The notes beneath the pieces were generated by a model, which made no database searches, was not told the DNA's origin, and was given only the letters and a program-made list of their open reading frames with translations. Positions 24,278 through 32,220 of a stretch of 42,256 nucleotides of DNA are shown piece after piece; position 1 is the stretch's first letter, and each line of letters opens with the position of its first letter. The position numbers and the translations under genes are program-made. The stretch comes from Acidobacteriota bacterium (GTDB lineage: Bacteria; Acidobacteriota; Thermoanaerobaculia; Gp7-AA8): positions 1 to 42,256 of the forward strand of contig JAOBAU010000386.1 in assembly GCA_025463165.1 (NCBI GenBank), in the 5' to 3' direction.

Positions 24278-24511
24278 TTAGCGGGAGGTCGTTGGCAGGG
24301 CGGCGCGGGGGAGGCGGCAGGATGTTGCCAGCGCGAGGAGGGTTGGGCGCTCGAAGGAGATCGTTGCGACCGGGCGGGCGGTGGTGGTGTCCGGCGCGGG
24401 CGAAATGTCGGCAAGCAGAACAACCGGTACAAGAACGACGGCCTGCCAGACGATCAGCGCCGATACGAGAACGATCGCGATCGAGAGGATCGCTGCCGAT
24501 TTGCGCATCAT
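24278..24511 (-). CDS. Small membrane protein at the end of the biosynthetic operon
   Basis: The 77-residue product begins MMRKSAAILSIAIVLVSALIVWQAVVLVPVVLLAD, one long or two short membrane segments, followed by a Thr/Ala/Pro-rich tail with little predicted structure. Its ATG at 24509-24511 overlaps the TGA of the PhyH gene (ATGA), the same coupling used by most genes of this operon; this is the main reason for calling it real. The C-terminal half has less convincing coding character. No family is recognised. A role in anchoring or export of the pathway product is speculation. Confidence 0.45.
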   Translation of the reverse strand: MMRKSAAILSIAIVLVSALIVWQAVVLVPVVLLADISPAPDTTTARPVATISFERPTLLALATSCRLPRAALPTTSR

Positions 24512-25242
24512 CTCGCTCTATAAGCGGCCATCGACTCCGCGAATTCTTCGGGCGGCGGATCACGGTGTACTTCGAGGTGCGTGACGTCGCGGCCGCGCGC
24601 GACGACGACCGGTGTCACGGAGCGGAGCATGGCCGGCGTCGTGTAGCGGACGATGAACCCGGTGCGAGTCCAGTCCGATCGATTGGCGTTGCTGCCGTGA
24701 ATGATGTCGACGTGATGCAGCGACATCTCGCCCGCTTTCAGTTGCACGTCGACCGCATCCGCTTCGTCGACCTGCACCGCGATCTCGTGGCCGTGATTGA
24801 GCATGTTCAGCGGCTTGTTGGTTTCGGCGTGCTCGAGTTTTTGTTTCTGCGATCCGGGAACGACGCGCATGCAGCCGCTCTCGACGGTGCTGTCGCTCAG
24901 CGCGATCCAGGCGGAGACACTCGGTGCGTCGCCGAGGAAGCCGGCGTAGGCGCCGTCCTGATGCCATGCGACGAAGCTGGGGTCGTGCGGCGGCTTCGAG
25001 AGAATCAGCGTTCCCCATACGATCACGTCGTCGCCGATCAGCGACGCTACTTCATCGACGACGCGGGGATGCCGCGCCAGCTCGTACGCCCATCGAAAAT
25101 AGAGATGCGAACGGTCGAAGCGTTTCAACGGCTCGTCGTACGTCGCGGTGATGCGCGCGTAGTTTTGCTGCGCGGCGCGCAGCTCTTCGTCGCTCAGGAC
25201 GCGAATCGGAAAGCGGACACCTTCCTGCGCGAACGTGGTCAC
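24508..25242 (-). CDS. PhyH-family Fe(II)/2-oxoglutarate oxygenase
   Basis: The protein has 244 residues from the GTG at 25242, which overlaps the aminotransferase stop (GTGA). Motifs are FVAWHQDGAYAGF (His94, Asp96), GCMRVVPGSQK (125-133), KAGEMSLHHVDIIHGSNANRS with distal His182, and an Arg in TRTGFIVRY for 2-oxoglutarate. The Asp is intact, so hydroxylation is expected over chlorination. In-frame codons upstream to 25356 lie inside the aminotransferase and are ignored. It resembles dioxygenases that act on small metabolites in natural-product clusters. It is one of three HxD oxygenases in this operon and a fourth occurs at 42-887. Confidence 0.88.
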   Translation of the reverse strand: MTTFAQEGVRFPIRVLSDEELRAAQQNYARITATYDEPLKRFDRSHLYFRWAYELARHPRVVDEVASLIGDDVIVWGTLILSKPPHDPSFVAWHQDGAYAGFLGDAPSVSAWIALSDSTVESGCMRVVPGSQKQKLEHAETNKPLNMLNHGHEIAVQVDEADAVDVQLKAGEMSLHHVDIIHGSNANRSDWTRTGFIVRYTTPAMLRSVTPVVVARGRDVTHLEVHRDPPPEEFAESMAAYRAR

Positions 25243-26558
25243 GAAAACACCTTCTCGATCGCGCGCACGACGTCGCGCATGTCGTCGGTCGTGTTCGGCG
25301 GATTGACGAGCGGAAACCAGAGCAGCTCGCGATTCAGCGCTTCCGATCGCGGACACGTTCCCGTTCCGTAGCGCACGGCCGAATCGTTGAACGGCGCGCC
25401 GCGGGTGCCGTACGCGATCCGCCGCGTGAAGATCGGATTCTCGTGCAGCAGGCGCGGATAGCCGGCCACGAGAGGGATTCCTTCCGCGGCGAGAATGCGC
25501 ACGAGCTCATCGCGCGACGGCATCGAAGCGCCGGAGACATAGCGAAACTTCGGCATGTAGCAGGCGCGCTCCGCGTTCGCGGCGAGTTGCTGCGGAACAA
25601 ATTGCGGGAACGGGCGCAGCCCTTCGATGAGCGCGTTCGCATTCTCGTTGCGCACTTCATTGCGCTCGTCGAGTTGCTCGAACTGCGCGACCGCCACCGC
25701 CGCCTGCAGTTCCGTCAGCCGGAAGTTCATCCCGACGACGTTGGCCAGTTCGTCGTCGCCCCACGATTCGTCGGCCGCTCCTTCACCATGATTGCGAATG
25801 AGGCGCGACTTGATGGCGATGCGCGGATCGTTCGTGACGACGACCCCGCCTTCGCCACAGGTGATGCTCTTCGTTTCGGTGAGCGAGTAAACGCCGGCGT
25901 CGCCGATGGCGCCGACTTCGACGCCGTCGATGCGTGCGCCGAGCGACTGTGCGCAATCCTCGATCACCTTCAGGTCGTGCCGCCGCGCGAGCTCGACGAT
26001 CGCGCGCATGTCGGCCGGAATGCCGCCGAGGTGGACGGCGACGATGGCGCGCGTGCGCGGCGTGATTTTCAGCGCGCCGTCGCGCGGATCGATGCAGAAC
26101 GAATGCGGATCGACTTCGACGAACACCGGCACCGCCTGAAACGCGAGGATCGCGGTCGCCGTCGCGTGGAATGACATGCACGGCACGAGCACTTCATCGC
26201 CCGGCTCGAGGCCGATCGCGCCGAACGCCATCACGAGGCCGGACGTCGCCGAGTTGCAACCGATCGCGAACGTCGTCCGCGTGCGCGCGGCGAACATCGA
26301 TTCGAGCAGCCGCACGTAGCGGCCGCCGAGGTAGCGGACGTCGTGAAGATCGCGCGCGATTGAGGATGGGGTTGCGCAGAGATCGCGAACGTTCGCGCCG
26401 GCGCCGGCGCGGAAACCGGACCAGTTGCAGCTTTCGAGCGCGTCGAGCAGCAGCTCGCGCTCGCGGCCGCCGATGTGACAGTTGGGTGCGAACGGACGGG
26501 TGCGAATCGGCGTACCGCCATCGATCGCGAGTCGCGCCGATGTATCGATCGCCGTCAT
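25239..26558 (-). CDS. DegT/DnrJ/EryC1/StrS family PLP aminotransferase
   Basis: The 439-residue protein has the standard layout: N-terminal AIDGGTPIRTRPF (11-23), CNSATSGLVMAFGAIGLEPGDEVLVPCMSFHATATAIL, IEDCAQSLGA (199-208) with the PLP-ring Asp201 and Gln204, and SLTETKSITCGEGG with the Schiff-base Lys230. The GGxPxR start is shared by aminotransferases of aminocyclitol and AHBA-type pathways as well as by sugar aminotransferases. It overlaps both neighbours by four bases. It presumably aminates a keto-sugar or cyclic ketone. With the shikimate-dehydrogenase-like gene upstream in the same operon, a cyclohexane-derived substrate is possible but unproved. Confidence 0.9.
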   Translation of the reverse strand: MTAIDTSARLAIDGGTPIRTRPFAPNCHIGGRERELLLDALESCNWSGFRAGAGANVRDLCATPSSIARDLHDVRYLGGRYVRLLESMFAARTRTTFAIGCNSATSGLVMAFGAIGLEPGDEVLVPCMSFHATATAILAFQAVPVFVEVDPHSFCIDPRDGALKITPRTRAIVAVHLGGIPADMRAIVELARRHDLKVIEDCAQSLGARIDGVEVGAIGDAGVYSLTETKSITCGEGGVVVTNDPRIAIKSRLIRNHGEGAADESWGDDELANVVGMNFRLTELQAAVAVAQFEQLDERNEVRNENANALIEGLRPFPQFVPQQLAANAERACYMPKFRYVSGASMPSRDELVRILAAEGIPLVAGYPRLLHENPIFTRRIAYGTRGAPFNDSAVRYGTGTCPRSEALNRELLWFPLVNPPNTTDDMRDVVRAIEKVFS

Positions 26559-27319
26559 GCGGACACCTTTTGCCGCAGACAGTCATCCGGCAGCGGCACC
26601 AGCGCGGGACCATCGGCATCGCAGTGAAACCATTCGCGCTTCGGACTCAGCTCGCGGTTCGAAATCGGGCTGATGTTCATGTAGAAAATGCGGCGCGGCC
26701 ACGGCGACACGTTCGGCGCGGAGCCGTGAATGATCAGCGAGTGAAAAAGCACGACGGAACCGGGAGGTCCCATCAGCGGAATGATCCCGAGATCGTTCGC
26801 GGCCGCGGCGACGTCGGCGTCCGGAATGTCCATCGCATCGGGATTGAAAATGTGCCCGCGCTTGTGCGAACCGGGGATCACCATCACCGGACCGTTGCAC
26901 GGATTCACATCATCGAGAAACACGCCGAGCGCCATCGCGTTCGGCGTCTGCATACCATCGAGCCGATGCCATTGATTGAAGTCCTGATGCCACGCCCAGC
27001 CGGCGGAATGGAATCCCGACTTCACGTTAAAGCGCGACTGGAAGAGATATGCCGGCTCGCCGAAAAGCTGCTCGACGCGCGAGAGCAATCGCGGATGCAG
27101 CGTCAGGCGGCGAAACGTTTCGTTGAACGTGTGCGCGGCGAAGATCATCCGCACCATCGACGCGTCGCCATCCTCGCGAATCACCTCCGGCCCCTGGCGC
27201 ACGATCACCTCCGGCACGGCGGCGCGGAGGAGCTCCACTTCATCGGCGTCGAACAGCGCCGGCAGCAGCAGGTAGCCGTCGCTCGCCATCTGCGCGAGTT
27301 GCGAGTGCGAGAGTGTCAT
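26555..27319 (-). CDS. EctD-like PhyH-family dioxygenase
   Basis: The 254-residue protein is close to ectoine 5-hydroxylase in its core: LFQSRFNVKSGF (92-103), WAWHQDFNQWHRLDG (His111, Asp113), ALGVFLDDVNPCNGPVMVIPGSHKRGH (130-156) and FHSLIIHGSAPNVSPWPRR (His198, Arg209/210). These blocks match the EctD/ThpD pattern of iron and 2-oxoglutarate residues. No ectABC genes are present, so the substrate is probably another zwitterionic or amino-acid-like intermediate of the operon. It overlaps the aminotransferase start by four bases (ATGA) and the glycosyltransferase stop upstream by four. Confidence 0.88.
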   Translation of the reverse strand: MTLSHSQLAQMASDGYLLLPALFDADEVELLRAAVPEVIVRQGPEVIREDGDASMVRMIFAAHTFNETFRRLTLHPRLLSRVEQLFGEPAYLFQSRFNVKSGFHSAGWAWHQDFNQWHRLDGMQTPNAMALGVFLDDVNPCNGPVMVIPGSHKRGHIFNPDAMDIPDADVAAAANDLGIIPLMGPPGSVVLFHSLIIHGSAPNVSPWPRRIFYMNISPISNRELSPKREWFHCDADGPALVPLPDDCLRQKVSA

Positions 27320-28272
27320 GCGGTCTCCAGGACGAGCGGCAGGTGCGGTTCGAGCCAGCGTGCGACCGCGCCGCGGCGGTCGATGGTCGGCTCGAGATTC
27401 GCGAGGTCATCGGCGATGCGCAGCGAGCGGTTGTAATGAACGTGCACGAGCTCTTCGAGCGGCATGGAGCGGAACGGCTCGGCGAGCGCGGCGCGGCCCG
27501 GCAGCGGATAGTTGTAGCGGCCGTCGAGCATGCGGACGCGCGGCCAGACGCGCGTGAGCGTCGCGGCGAGTGAGAACTGATCCATGTAGTGCAGCTCGCC
27601 GCCGCGCGGCACGAGGTTCGCCGCGCAGAGCGCGAGAAAGTCTTCGCGCCATTGCGTGAAGAGTCCGGCGGAGCGGCGGACGGCGATGAGTCCCGAGTTG
27701 AAATACGCGCGGATGCGCTGGCGGCTGCAGGTCGTCTCGACGAACGGCTCGTGCTCGATGCCGAGGAGCGCGTACATGCGCGTCCAGCAATCGTCGATCG
27801 GATTCCCGGGACCGGCGGAGCTGATGCGGCGATGGTGCGTCCGCCAGAATGGATCGCCGTCATCGTCGGGCTCGTCCGGCATGCGATGAATGTCGACCGG
27901 ACGAACCGCCGCGTCGACGTCCGGCGGCAGCAGAAAGCCCGCCGGTTCCGAAGTGATCAGCGAATCACTATCGAGGAACACCACCACCTCTTCCCTCACC
28001 AGCTCCTCGGCGCGCGCGGCTGCGAAAATCTTGTTCGCGATCGCGTAGTGCGGGAAGGCGGCGTTCAGCTGTTCATCGATGTGACGAACGCCGAGCGCGT
28101 CGAGCTGCGCGGCGGTCTTCGCGGTGATGGTCGTGCCGGCGCGCGGCTGGAACGTGTAAATCGGCGCGCCGCCGAGGTGACCGCCGAAGCGGCGAATGCT
28201 GCGGCAGAGCAGCAGCGCTTTTTCTTCGAGCTCGCCGCGCTCGATGCAGGCGATGAATGCGACGCTGCTCAT
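27316..28272 (-). CDS. GT-A fold glycosyltransferase-like protein
   Basis: The 318 residues begin SSVAFIACIERGELEEKALLLCRSIRRFGG, a pattern seen in nucleotide-diphospho-sugar transferases that open with a CxExG-like strand and helix. VVVFLDSDSLITSEP near residue 100 supplies the DXD metal/sugar motif. CSRQRIRAYFNSGLIAVRRSAGLFTQWREDF and ELHYMDQFSLAATL fit the second half of GT8/GT-A-like enzymes, and HVHYNRSLR is a late His motif. The ATG at 28272 overlaps the previous stop (ATGA). The longer frame to 28305 lies inside the upstream gene. The donor and acceptor are unknown. Confidence 0.78.
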   Translation of the reverse strand: MSSVAFIACIERGELEEKALLLCRSIRRFGGHLGGAPIYTFQPRAGTTITAKTAAQLDALGVRHIDEQLNAAFPHYAIANKIFAAARAEELVREEVVVFLDSDSLITSEPAGFLLPPDVDAAVRPVDIHRMPDEPDDDGDPFWRTHHRRISSAGPGNPIDDCWTRMYALLGIEHEPFVETTCSRQRIRAYFNSGLIAVRRSAGLFTQWREDFLALCAANLVPRGGELHYMDQFSLAATLTRVWPRVRMLDGRYNYPLPGRAALAEPFRSMPLEELVHVHYNRSLRIADDLANLEPTIDRRGAVARWLEPHLPLVLETA

Positions 28273-28982
28273 CGCGCGACCTCCATCGCTTCGGCGACGA
28301 GCCATTCATCGGGCACGCCGACGCGCGGCATTTCGGCGAGAGACGTTCCCGGCGTCAGGTTCACGACGCGAATGCCGCGCCGCGCCGCTTCCTCGCACAG
28401 CAGTCCCCAGCTCGCGCAGATGCGCGCGTAACGATCGGACGACTCGGCGAAGCCGCTGGCGTGCAGACCGGCGCCCGGCGCGTGGCGGCCGTCAGCGCGG
28501 TGCATGTCGAGTCCGACATACGCGAGCGTGCGGAATCCGCGCGGGTGGCGCGACGCATGATCGCCATCCGGCCATGGATTGCCGAGCCAGTTGCCGATCA
28601 CCATCGAGGTGCTGCCGCCTTTGTAGCCCTGATTCGGATCGTCGCTCCAGCCGTACACGCCGCCGTCGGCCTCATCGACTTCGACCAGGTACGAATCGGC
28701 CGGCGTGTCTTGAGCGTCGATCGAGGTCACGCGCCATGCCTTCGTCGTGTTCCAGATTTGCGAGAGTCGCGGCACGCGATCGAAGAGATCGCGATGAACG
28801 TCCATCGCGGCGAGCAGCGTGAACTGCACGTCGTTCGCGATACAGGCATCGGCAGCGGGCGCGCCGTTGACTCCCGCAATCGCGCCGGCTTTCGCGAGCT
28901 GCTGCCATGCGTGCGCGGAGAGCGATTCGAGCGATGGTCCGGCGCAAACGATGACGGCGGTGTGGCGATCGATGGAGATCAT
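28269..28982 (-). CDS. DUF115-like protein
   Basis: The 237-residue protein opens HTAVIVCAGPSLESLSAHAW, the glycine/Pro-Ser-Leu motif typical of DUF115/MAF-flag10-type proteins, which are structurally related to sialyltransferases and 6-hydroxymethylpterin diphosphokinase-like enzymes. GAIAGVNGAPAADACIANDVQFTLLAAMD follows as the second Rossmann-like block. LAYVGLDMHRADGRHAPG holds the conserved Asp-His region, and STSMVIGNWLG may bind a nucleotide. Such proteins often accompany surface glycan genes. It sits between the 2OG oxygenase and the glycosyltransferase with four-base overlaps, so a glycosyl-type step is a fair guess only. Confidence 0.6.
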   Translation of the reverse strand: MISIDRHTAVIVCAGPSLESLSAHAWQQLAKAGAIAGVNGAPAADACIANDVQFTLLAAMDVHRDLFDRVPRLSQIWNTTKAWRVTSIDAQDTPADSYLVEVDEADGGVYGWSDDPNQGYKGGSTSMVIGNWLGNPWPDGDHASRHPRGFRTLAYVGLDMHRADGRHAPGAGLHASGFAESSDRYARICASWGLLCEEAARRGIRVVNLTPGTSLAEMPRVGVPDEWLVAEAMEVAR

Positions 28983-29683
28983 GCGGCGGCTCCGAGGTCG
29001 AAGACCTTCGTCTGCAACTCCGCCAAAAAATTCACATGCAGCCGCGGATGCGGAGTCAGCGAACGCAACGACACCGCGTGCAGCGCGTCGGGCGAATGCG
29101 GGAAGAGCACGAGCCGGTTCGCGGCGTACGCGATCGTCTTCACCTTCTCGACGAGCGTGTCGGGAACGATGCGGCCTTCATCGTAATGACGCTCGTCGCC
29201 GCGCCAGCGATAGAGCTCGAGATCGCCGCCGCGCGAATCGTCATCATCGCGGCGGAAGTAGAGCAGCCCCGCGAAGAGCGCGCATTCGCGATCGACGTGC
29301 ACAGGATGCGGACGCGACAGACGCTTCACCGGCGAGCCCCACATCAGCTGACAGTCGAGCGCGACGTCCGCGAACGGCTCGACGAAACGAATGCTCGTCC
29401 GCGCGTTCGCGAACTCCCGCAACTCGTCGGCAAACAGCTCCACGATCTCCGCGAAGAACTCGCGCGACGTATGCCTCGCGGCGAACGCGCGCCAGACCGG
29501 CGGAGCTGCGCGCAGCAGCCACTCCGCCGACGTGCGATACGTCGTGTTGCTTTCGAGCTCGCGGCCGCGCAACAGCTCTTCATCGGACGGCATCGTCGCG
29601 ACGAGCTCGCGATACAGATCATCATCGAGCGCGTGGTCGATGACGACGTGCGGAAACGGATCGCGTTCGATGACACCGTTCAT
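28979..29683 (-). CDS. 2OG-Fe(II) oxygenase, prolyl-hydroxylase-like
   Basis: The 234-residue protein begins DPFPHVVIDHALDDDLYRELVATMP, a common start of prolyl 4-hydroxylase-type domains. The iron triad is HPVHVDREC (His129, Asp131) with distal His202 in SPDALHAVSLRSLTPHPRLHVNF, and Arg207 or Arg214 is the 2-oxoglutarate anchor. LFAGLLYFRRDDDDSRGGDLELYRW is the characteristic middle segment. This is a different subfamily from the PhyH-type oxygenases in the same operon, so at least two independent hydroxylation chemistries are encoded. The gene overlaps both neighbours by four bases. Confidence 0.85.
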   Translation of the reverse strand: MNGVIERDPFPHVVIDHALDDDLYRELVATMPSDEELLRGRELESNTTYRTSAEWLLRAAPPVWRAFAARHTSREFFAEIVELFADELREFANARTSIRFVEPFADVALDCQLMWGSPVKRLSRPHPVHVDRECALFAGLLYFRRDDDDSRGGDLELYRWRGDERHYDEGRIVPDTLVEKVKTIAYAANRLVLFPHSPDALHAVSLRSLTPHPRLHVNFLAELQTKVFDLGAAA

Positions 29684-30750
29684 ACCGCACGCGCCTCTTC
29701 GCGCTGCTCGCGGCGGCGCACGAGCGGCAGCACGTCGCGATGAAAGTTCGTCATCTCTTCCATGTCCGGCCAGCCCATGAAGAGGAACTGCGTGATGCCG
29801 GCGGCTCGGAAATCAAACAGCGCATCGGCGACTTCATCGGGCGAACCGACGATCGCCATCGCAGGCGCGCCGAGATACGGCACCGCGCCCGACCAGAGAT
29901 ACGGCGTCAGCCACTCGCTCTGCGCGGCCAGCGCGTACGTCGACGTGAACGCGACCGAATCCGAGCGCCGCGCGAACTCCTCGTGCGTCCGTTTCGGCTG
30001 CTGTCCCACTTCCTCCAGGATCGCTTCGGCCGCTCTCATCGCCTCGGCATGCGTCGGCCGGACGATCAGCGAAACGAGCAGTCCGACTTCCGTCCCCTGC
30101 TCGACGATCTCCAGCGTTCGCGCGCGCAACTTGTCGGGCGTGTCGGGCAGACGCCAGAGACAGTCGGCGTGCGCGATGGCCTGCTGTTCCGCGACCGCAG
30201 AACTGCCGCCGAGGTAGATCTCCGGCGCGGTGCGATCGGGAGCGGCGAAGTGGAGATTGAGCTTCCCGTTCACGACGCGGTAGTGATGTCCTTCGAAGTT
30301 CACGTCGCCATCGCGCCGCCAAAACGCGCTGCAGATTCGGAGGAACTCGTCGGTCCGCTCGTAGCGCTCGTCGTGCTTGAGAAAGTCGCCGTAATAACCC
30401 TGCTCGTCCGGCGTGTGTCCGGCGACGATGTTCAGGCAGATGCGGCCGCCGGTGAGCATCGCCACCGTGTTGACCTGCTGCACGAAATAGGTCGGCGACA
30501 TCACACCGGAGCGCATCGCCACCATGAACTTGATGCGCGTCGTCAGCGCGCCGAGCGCGGCGGCGACGTTGAACGGATCGGGGCGATGAAAGCCGAACGC
30601 CATCAGCAGCGATTCGATCTCGCACTCTTCGGCGTGACGCGCGAATCGCAGCATCGATTCGAGCGACTGAATGGCCAGCGCTCCGCGCGCCTGCGCACCG
30701 CGAAGCTTTCCGCCGGCCGACGACATGCTCCAGTGAAAGCGGAGCGCCAT
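29680..30750 (-). CDS. LLM class flavin-dependent oxidoreductase, third paralogue
   Basis: The 356 residues are plainly related to the pair at 890-3051. They share LRFHWSMSSAGGK at the start, AMRSGVMSPTYFVQQVNTVAMLTGGRICLNIVAGHTPDEQGYYGDFLKHDERYERTDEFLRI in the middle, and AAGITQFLFMGWPDMEEM near the end. It is probably an FMNH2-dependent monooxygenase. It is more divergent from the tandem pair than those are from each other, so it is likely to have a distinct substrate or step. It lies three bases after the membrane/phosphatase gene and overlaps the 2OG oxygenase gene by four. Confidence 0.9.
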   Translation of the reverse strand: MALRFHWSMSSAGGKLRGAQARGALAIQSLESMLRFARHAEECEIESLLMAFGFHRPDPFNVAAALGALTTRIKFMVAMRSGVMSPTYFVQQVNTVAMLTGGRICLNIVAGHTPDEQGYYGDFLKHDERYERTDEFLRICSAFWRRDGDVNFEGHHYRVVNGKLNLHFAAPDRTAPEIYLGGSSAVAEQQAIAHADCLWRLPDTPDKLRARTLEIVEQGTEVGLLVSLIVRPTHAEAMRAAEAILEEVGQQPKRTHEEFARRSDSVAFTSTYALAAQSEWLTPYLWSGAVPYLGAPAMAIVGSPDEVADALFDFRAAGITQFLFMGWPDMEEMTNFHRDVLPLVRRREQREEARAV

Positions 30751-30753
30751 CGC

Positions 30754-32205
30754 CTATGCCACTCCGGCGCCGAGCTCGCGGAAACGCACTCGGATGTGTT
30801 CGCGAATGGCGCGCGCGCAGTCGACGTAAGTGTCGAGCGGTTTGCCGATCGGATCGTCGATGTCGCCGGCGGGATTCAATGTGTGCGTCTTCGCGGCGGC
30901 CGCGGGACGTGACGCGATGACGGCGTCGCGATGTTTCGAAGTCATGCAGAAGATCGCTGACGCTTCGTCGACCAGCTCGTTGGTCAGTTGCTGCGATGCG
31001 TGCTCGTGCGGCTTGATCGTCAGCAACTCCAGCGCCGTGCGCGCTTCCGCGGTCATCGCCTCGCCTGCTTTCGCCGAAGTGCCGGCGCTGCGAATGCGAA
31101 TGTGTGCGCCCATCGCGGCGCTCTCGGCGTTCGCGATCGCTTCGGCCATCGGCGAGCGGCAGGTGTTGCCGCTGCAGACGAAGAGATAGACACGTGCGAC
31201 CGCTTCGGCGGGACCGCTGCCGGTAACGACGGCGGCGCGCGTGCGCGGATCGCGCAGGAGGCGAATCGAATTGCGAACGTATTCGTCGAGGTGATGCAGC
31301 GGCGACAGGAACAGCAGCGCGATCACCATGATCGATGCGCCAGCCAGATCGCCGGCCGACACGCCTTTGAATCCGCTGAAACGGTGCAGCAGGTACGTCG
31401 CCGTGATGCCGGCGAGAAGACTCGATCCGCAGAAGAGCGGAATCGTGAACGTGTTCTCGCGGCGATCGAGATAGATCAGCGTGCAGAACGTGTAGAGGCA
31501 CGCGTAGAAAAAACCGATCATCACCGTCGTCAGCGAGCGATCGAAGTACCCGTCGCGCAATGCGCCGACGCCGGCGACGGCGAAGATCGCCGGCACGATC
31601 GTCAGCAGGACGCAGGCGACGAGAATCTCGCCGACGAAGTAGCGGCGCGTGATCGACGGATCGTCGACCTTGGCCACGTACGTCATGCACGGCAGACGCA
31701 ATGCGTAGCCGGTCAGGTATGCGCCGAGGTTGAGCAGGACCATCGCCGTCACGCTGTGATCGCTCGTGCGATAGATGGAGACGCCGACGGCGATGAGGCT
31801 CGCCGCCAGTGCGGCCCACGAGAACCAGCGGACGCGGCGCTTGAGGACCGTGTCGATGATCGGCGCCATCGTCAGCACGCCGCCGCGCATGAGCAGCAGC
31901 GCGAGAATCACGGAGATCCCTTTGAACGTATACGCGAGCGTCGTCGCGGCGATGATGAGCGCGACGCCGACGCCGGAGATCACGACCGCGCGCGATGGCC
32001 AGGCGGCGTGCTTCCACCAGCCGAGCAGCGTGACGATGATCAGCAGCATGACGACGGTCGTCAGCAGCGAGACCGGCAGCAGGCCAACGCCGTTCGCCTT
32101 ACGCGCCCCCGCGGTGACGAGTTTTACGATCGCGCTGTAAGGAACGTAGAACGCGAAGTAGCCGAACGCGAAAGCCCAGATGATGCGATGCGCCGGCTTT
32201 GACAT
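30754..32205 (-). CDS. Membrane protein fused to a low-molecular-weight phosphatase domain
   Basis: The protein has 483 residues. Residues 1-305 hold about nine or ten transmembrane helices (for example WAFAFGYFAFYVPYSAIV at 10, LLTTVVMLLIIVTLLG at 47, VVISGVGVALIIAATTLAY at 74, IMVIALLFLSPL at 292). The arrangement resembles drug/metabolite-type permeases. From 337 a complete LMW protein-tyrosine-phosphatase/arsenate-reductase-like domain follows: YLFVCSGNTCRSPMAEAIA gives the CX5R loop (Cys344, Arg350), IRSAGTSA the next strand, and GDIDDPIGKPLDTY the general-acid Asp (450/451). The fusion is unusual. It could couple transport to dephosphorylation of a sugar or aminocyclitol phosphate, or be regulatory. 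Spacing is 15 bases from the gene before and three from the gene after. Confidence 0.82.
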   Translation of the reverse strand: MSKPAHRIIWAFAFGYFAFYVPYSAIVKLVTAGARKANGVGLLPVSLLTTVVMLLIIVTLLGWWKHAAWPSRAVVISGVGVALIIAATTLAYTFKGISVILALLLMRGGVLTMAPIIDTVLKRRVRWFSWAALAASLIAVGVSIYRTSDHSVTAMVLLNLGAYLTGYALRLPCMTYVAKVDDPSITRRYFVGEILVACVLLTIVPAIFAVAGVGALRDGYFDRSLTTVMIGFFYACLYTFCTLIYLDRRENTFTIPLFCGSSLLAGITATYLLHRFSGFKGVSAGDLAGASIMVIALLFLSPLHHLDEYVRNSIRLLRDPRTRAAVVTGSGPAEAVARVYLFVCSGNTCRSPMAEAIANAESAAMGAHIRIRSAGTSAKAGEAMTAEARTALELLTIKPHEHASQQLTNELVDEASAIFCMTSKHRDAVIASRPAAAAKTHTLNPAGDIDDPIGKPLDTYVDCARAIREHIRVRFRELGAGVA

Positions 32206-32220
32206 GTCGTCTCCATTCCC

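Noticed and set aside
25239-26558. Specific assignment of the aminotransferase as AHBA synthase
   Set aside because: The GGxPxR start and operon context are suggestive, but the family covers many sugar and cyclitol aminotransferases and no AHBA-specific partner was found.
29834-32017. 727-codon minus-strand frame overlapping the LLM and membrane/phosphatase genes
   Set aside because: The translation is low-complexity Arg/Asp-rich. The other frames contain clear LLM and LMW-phosphatase motifs.
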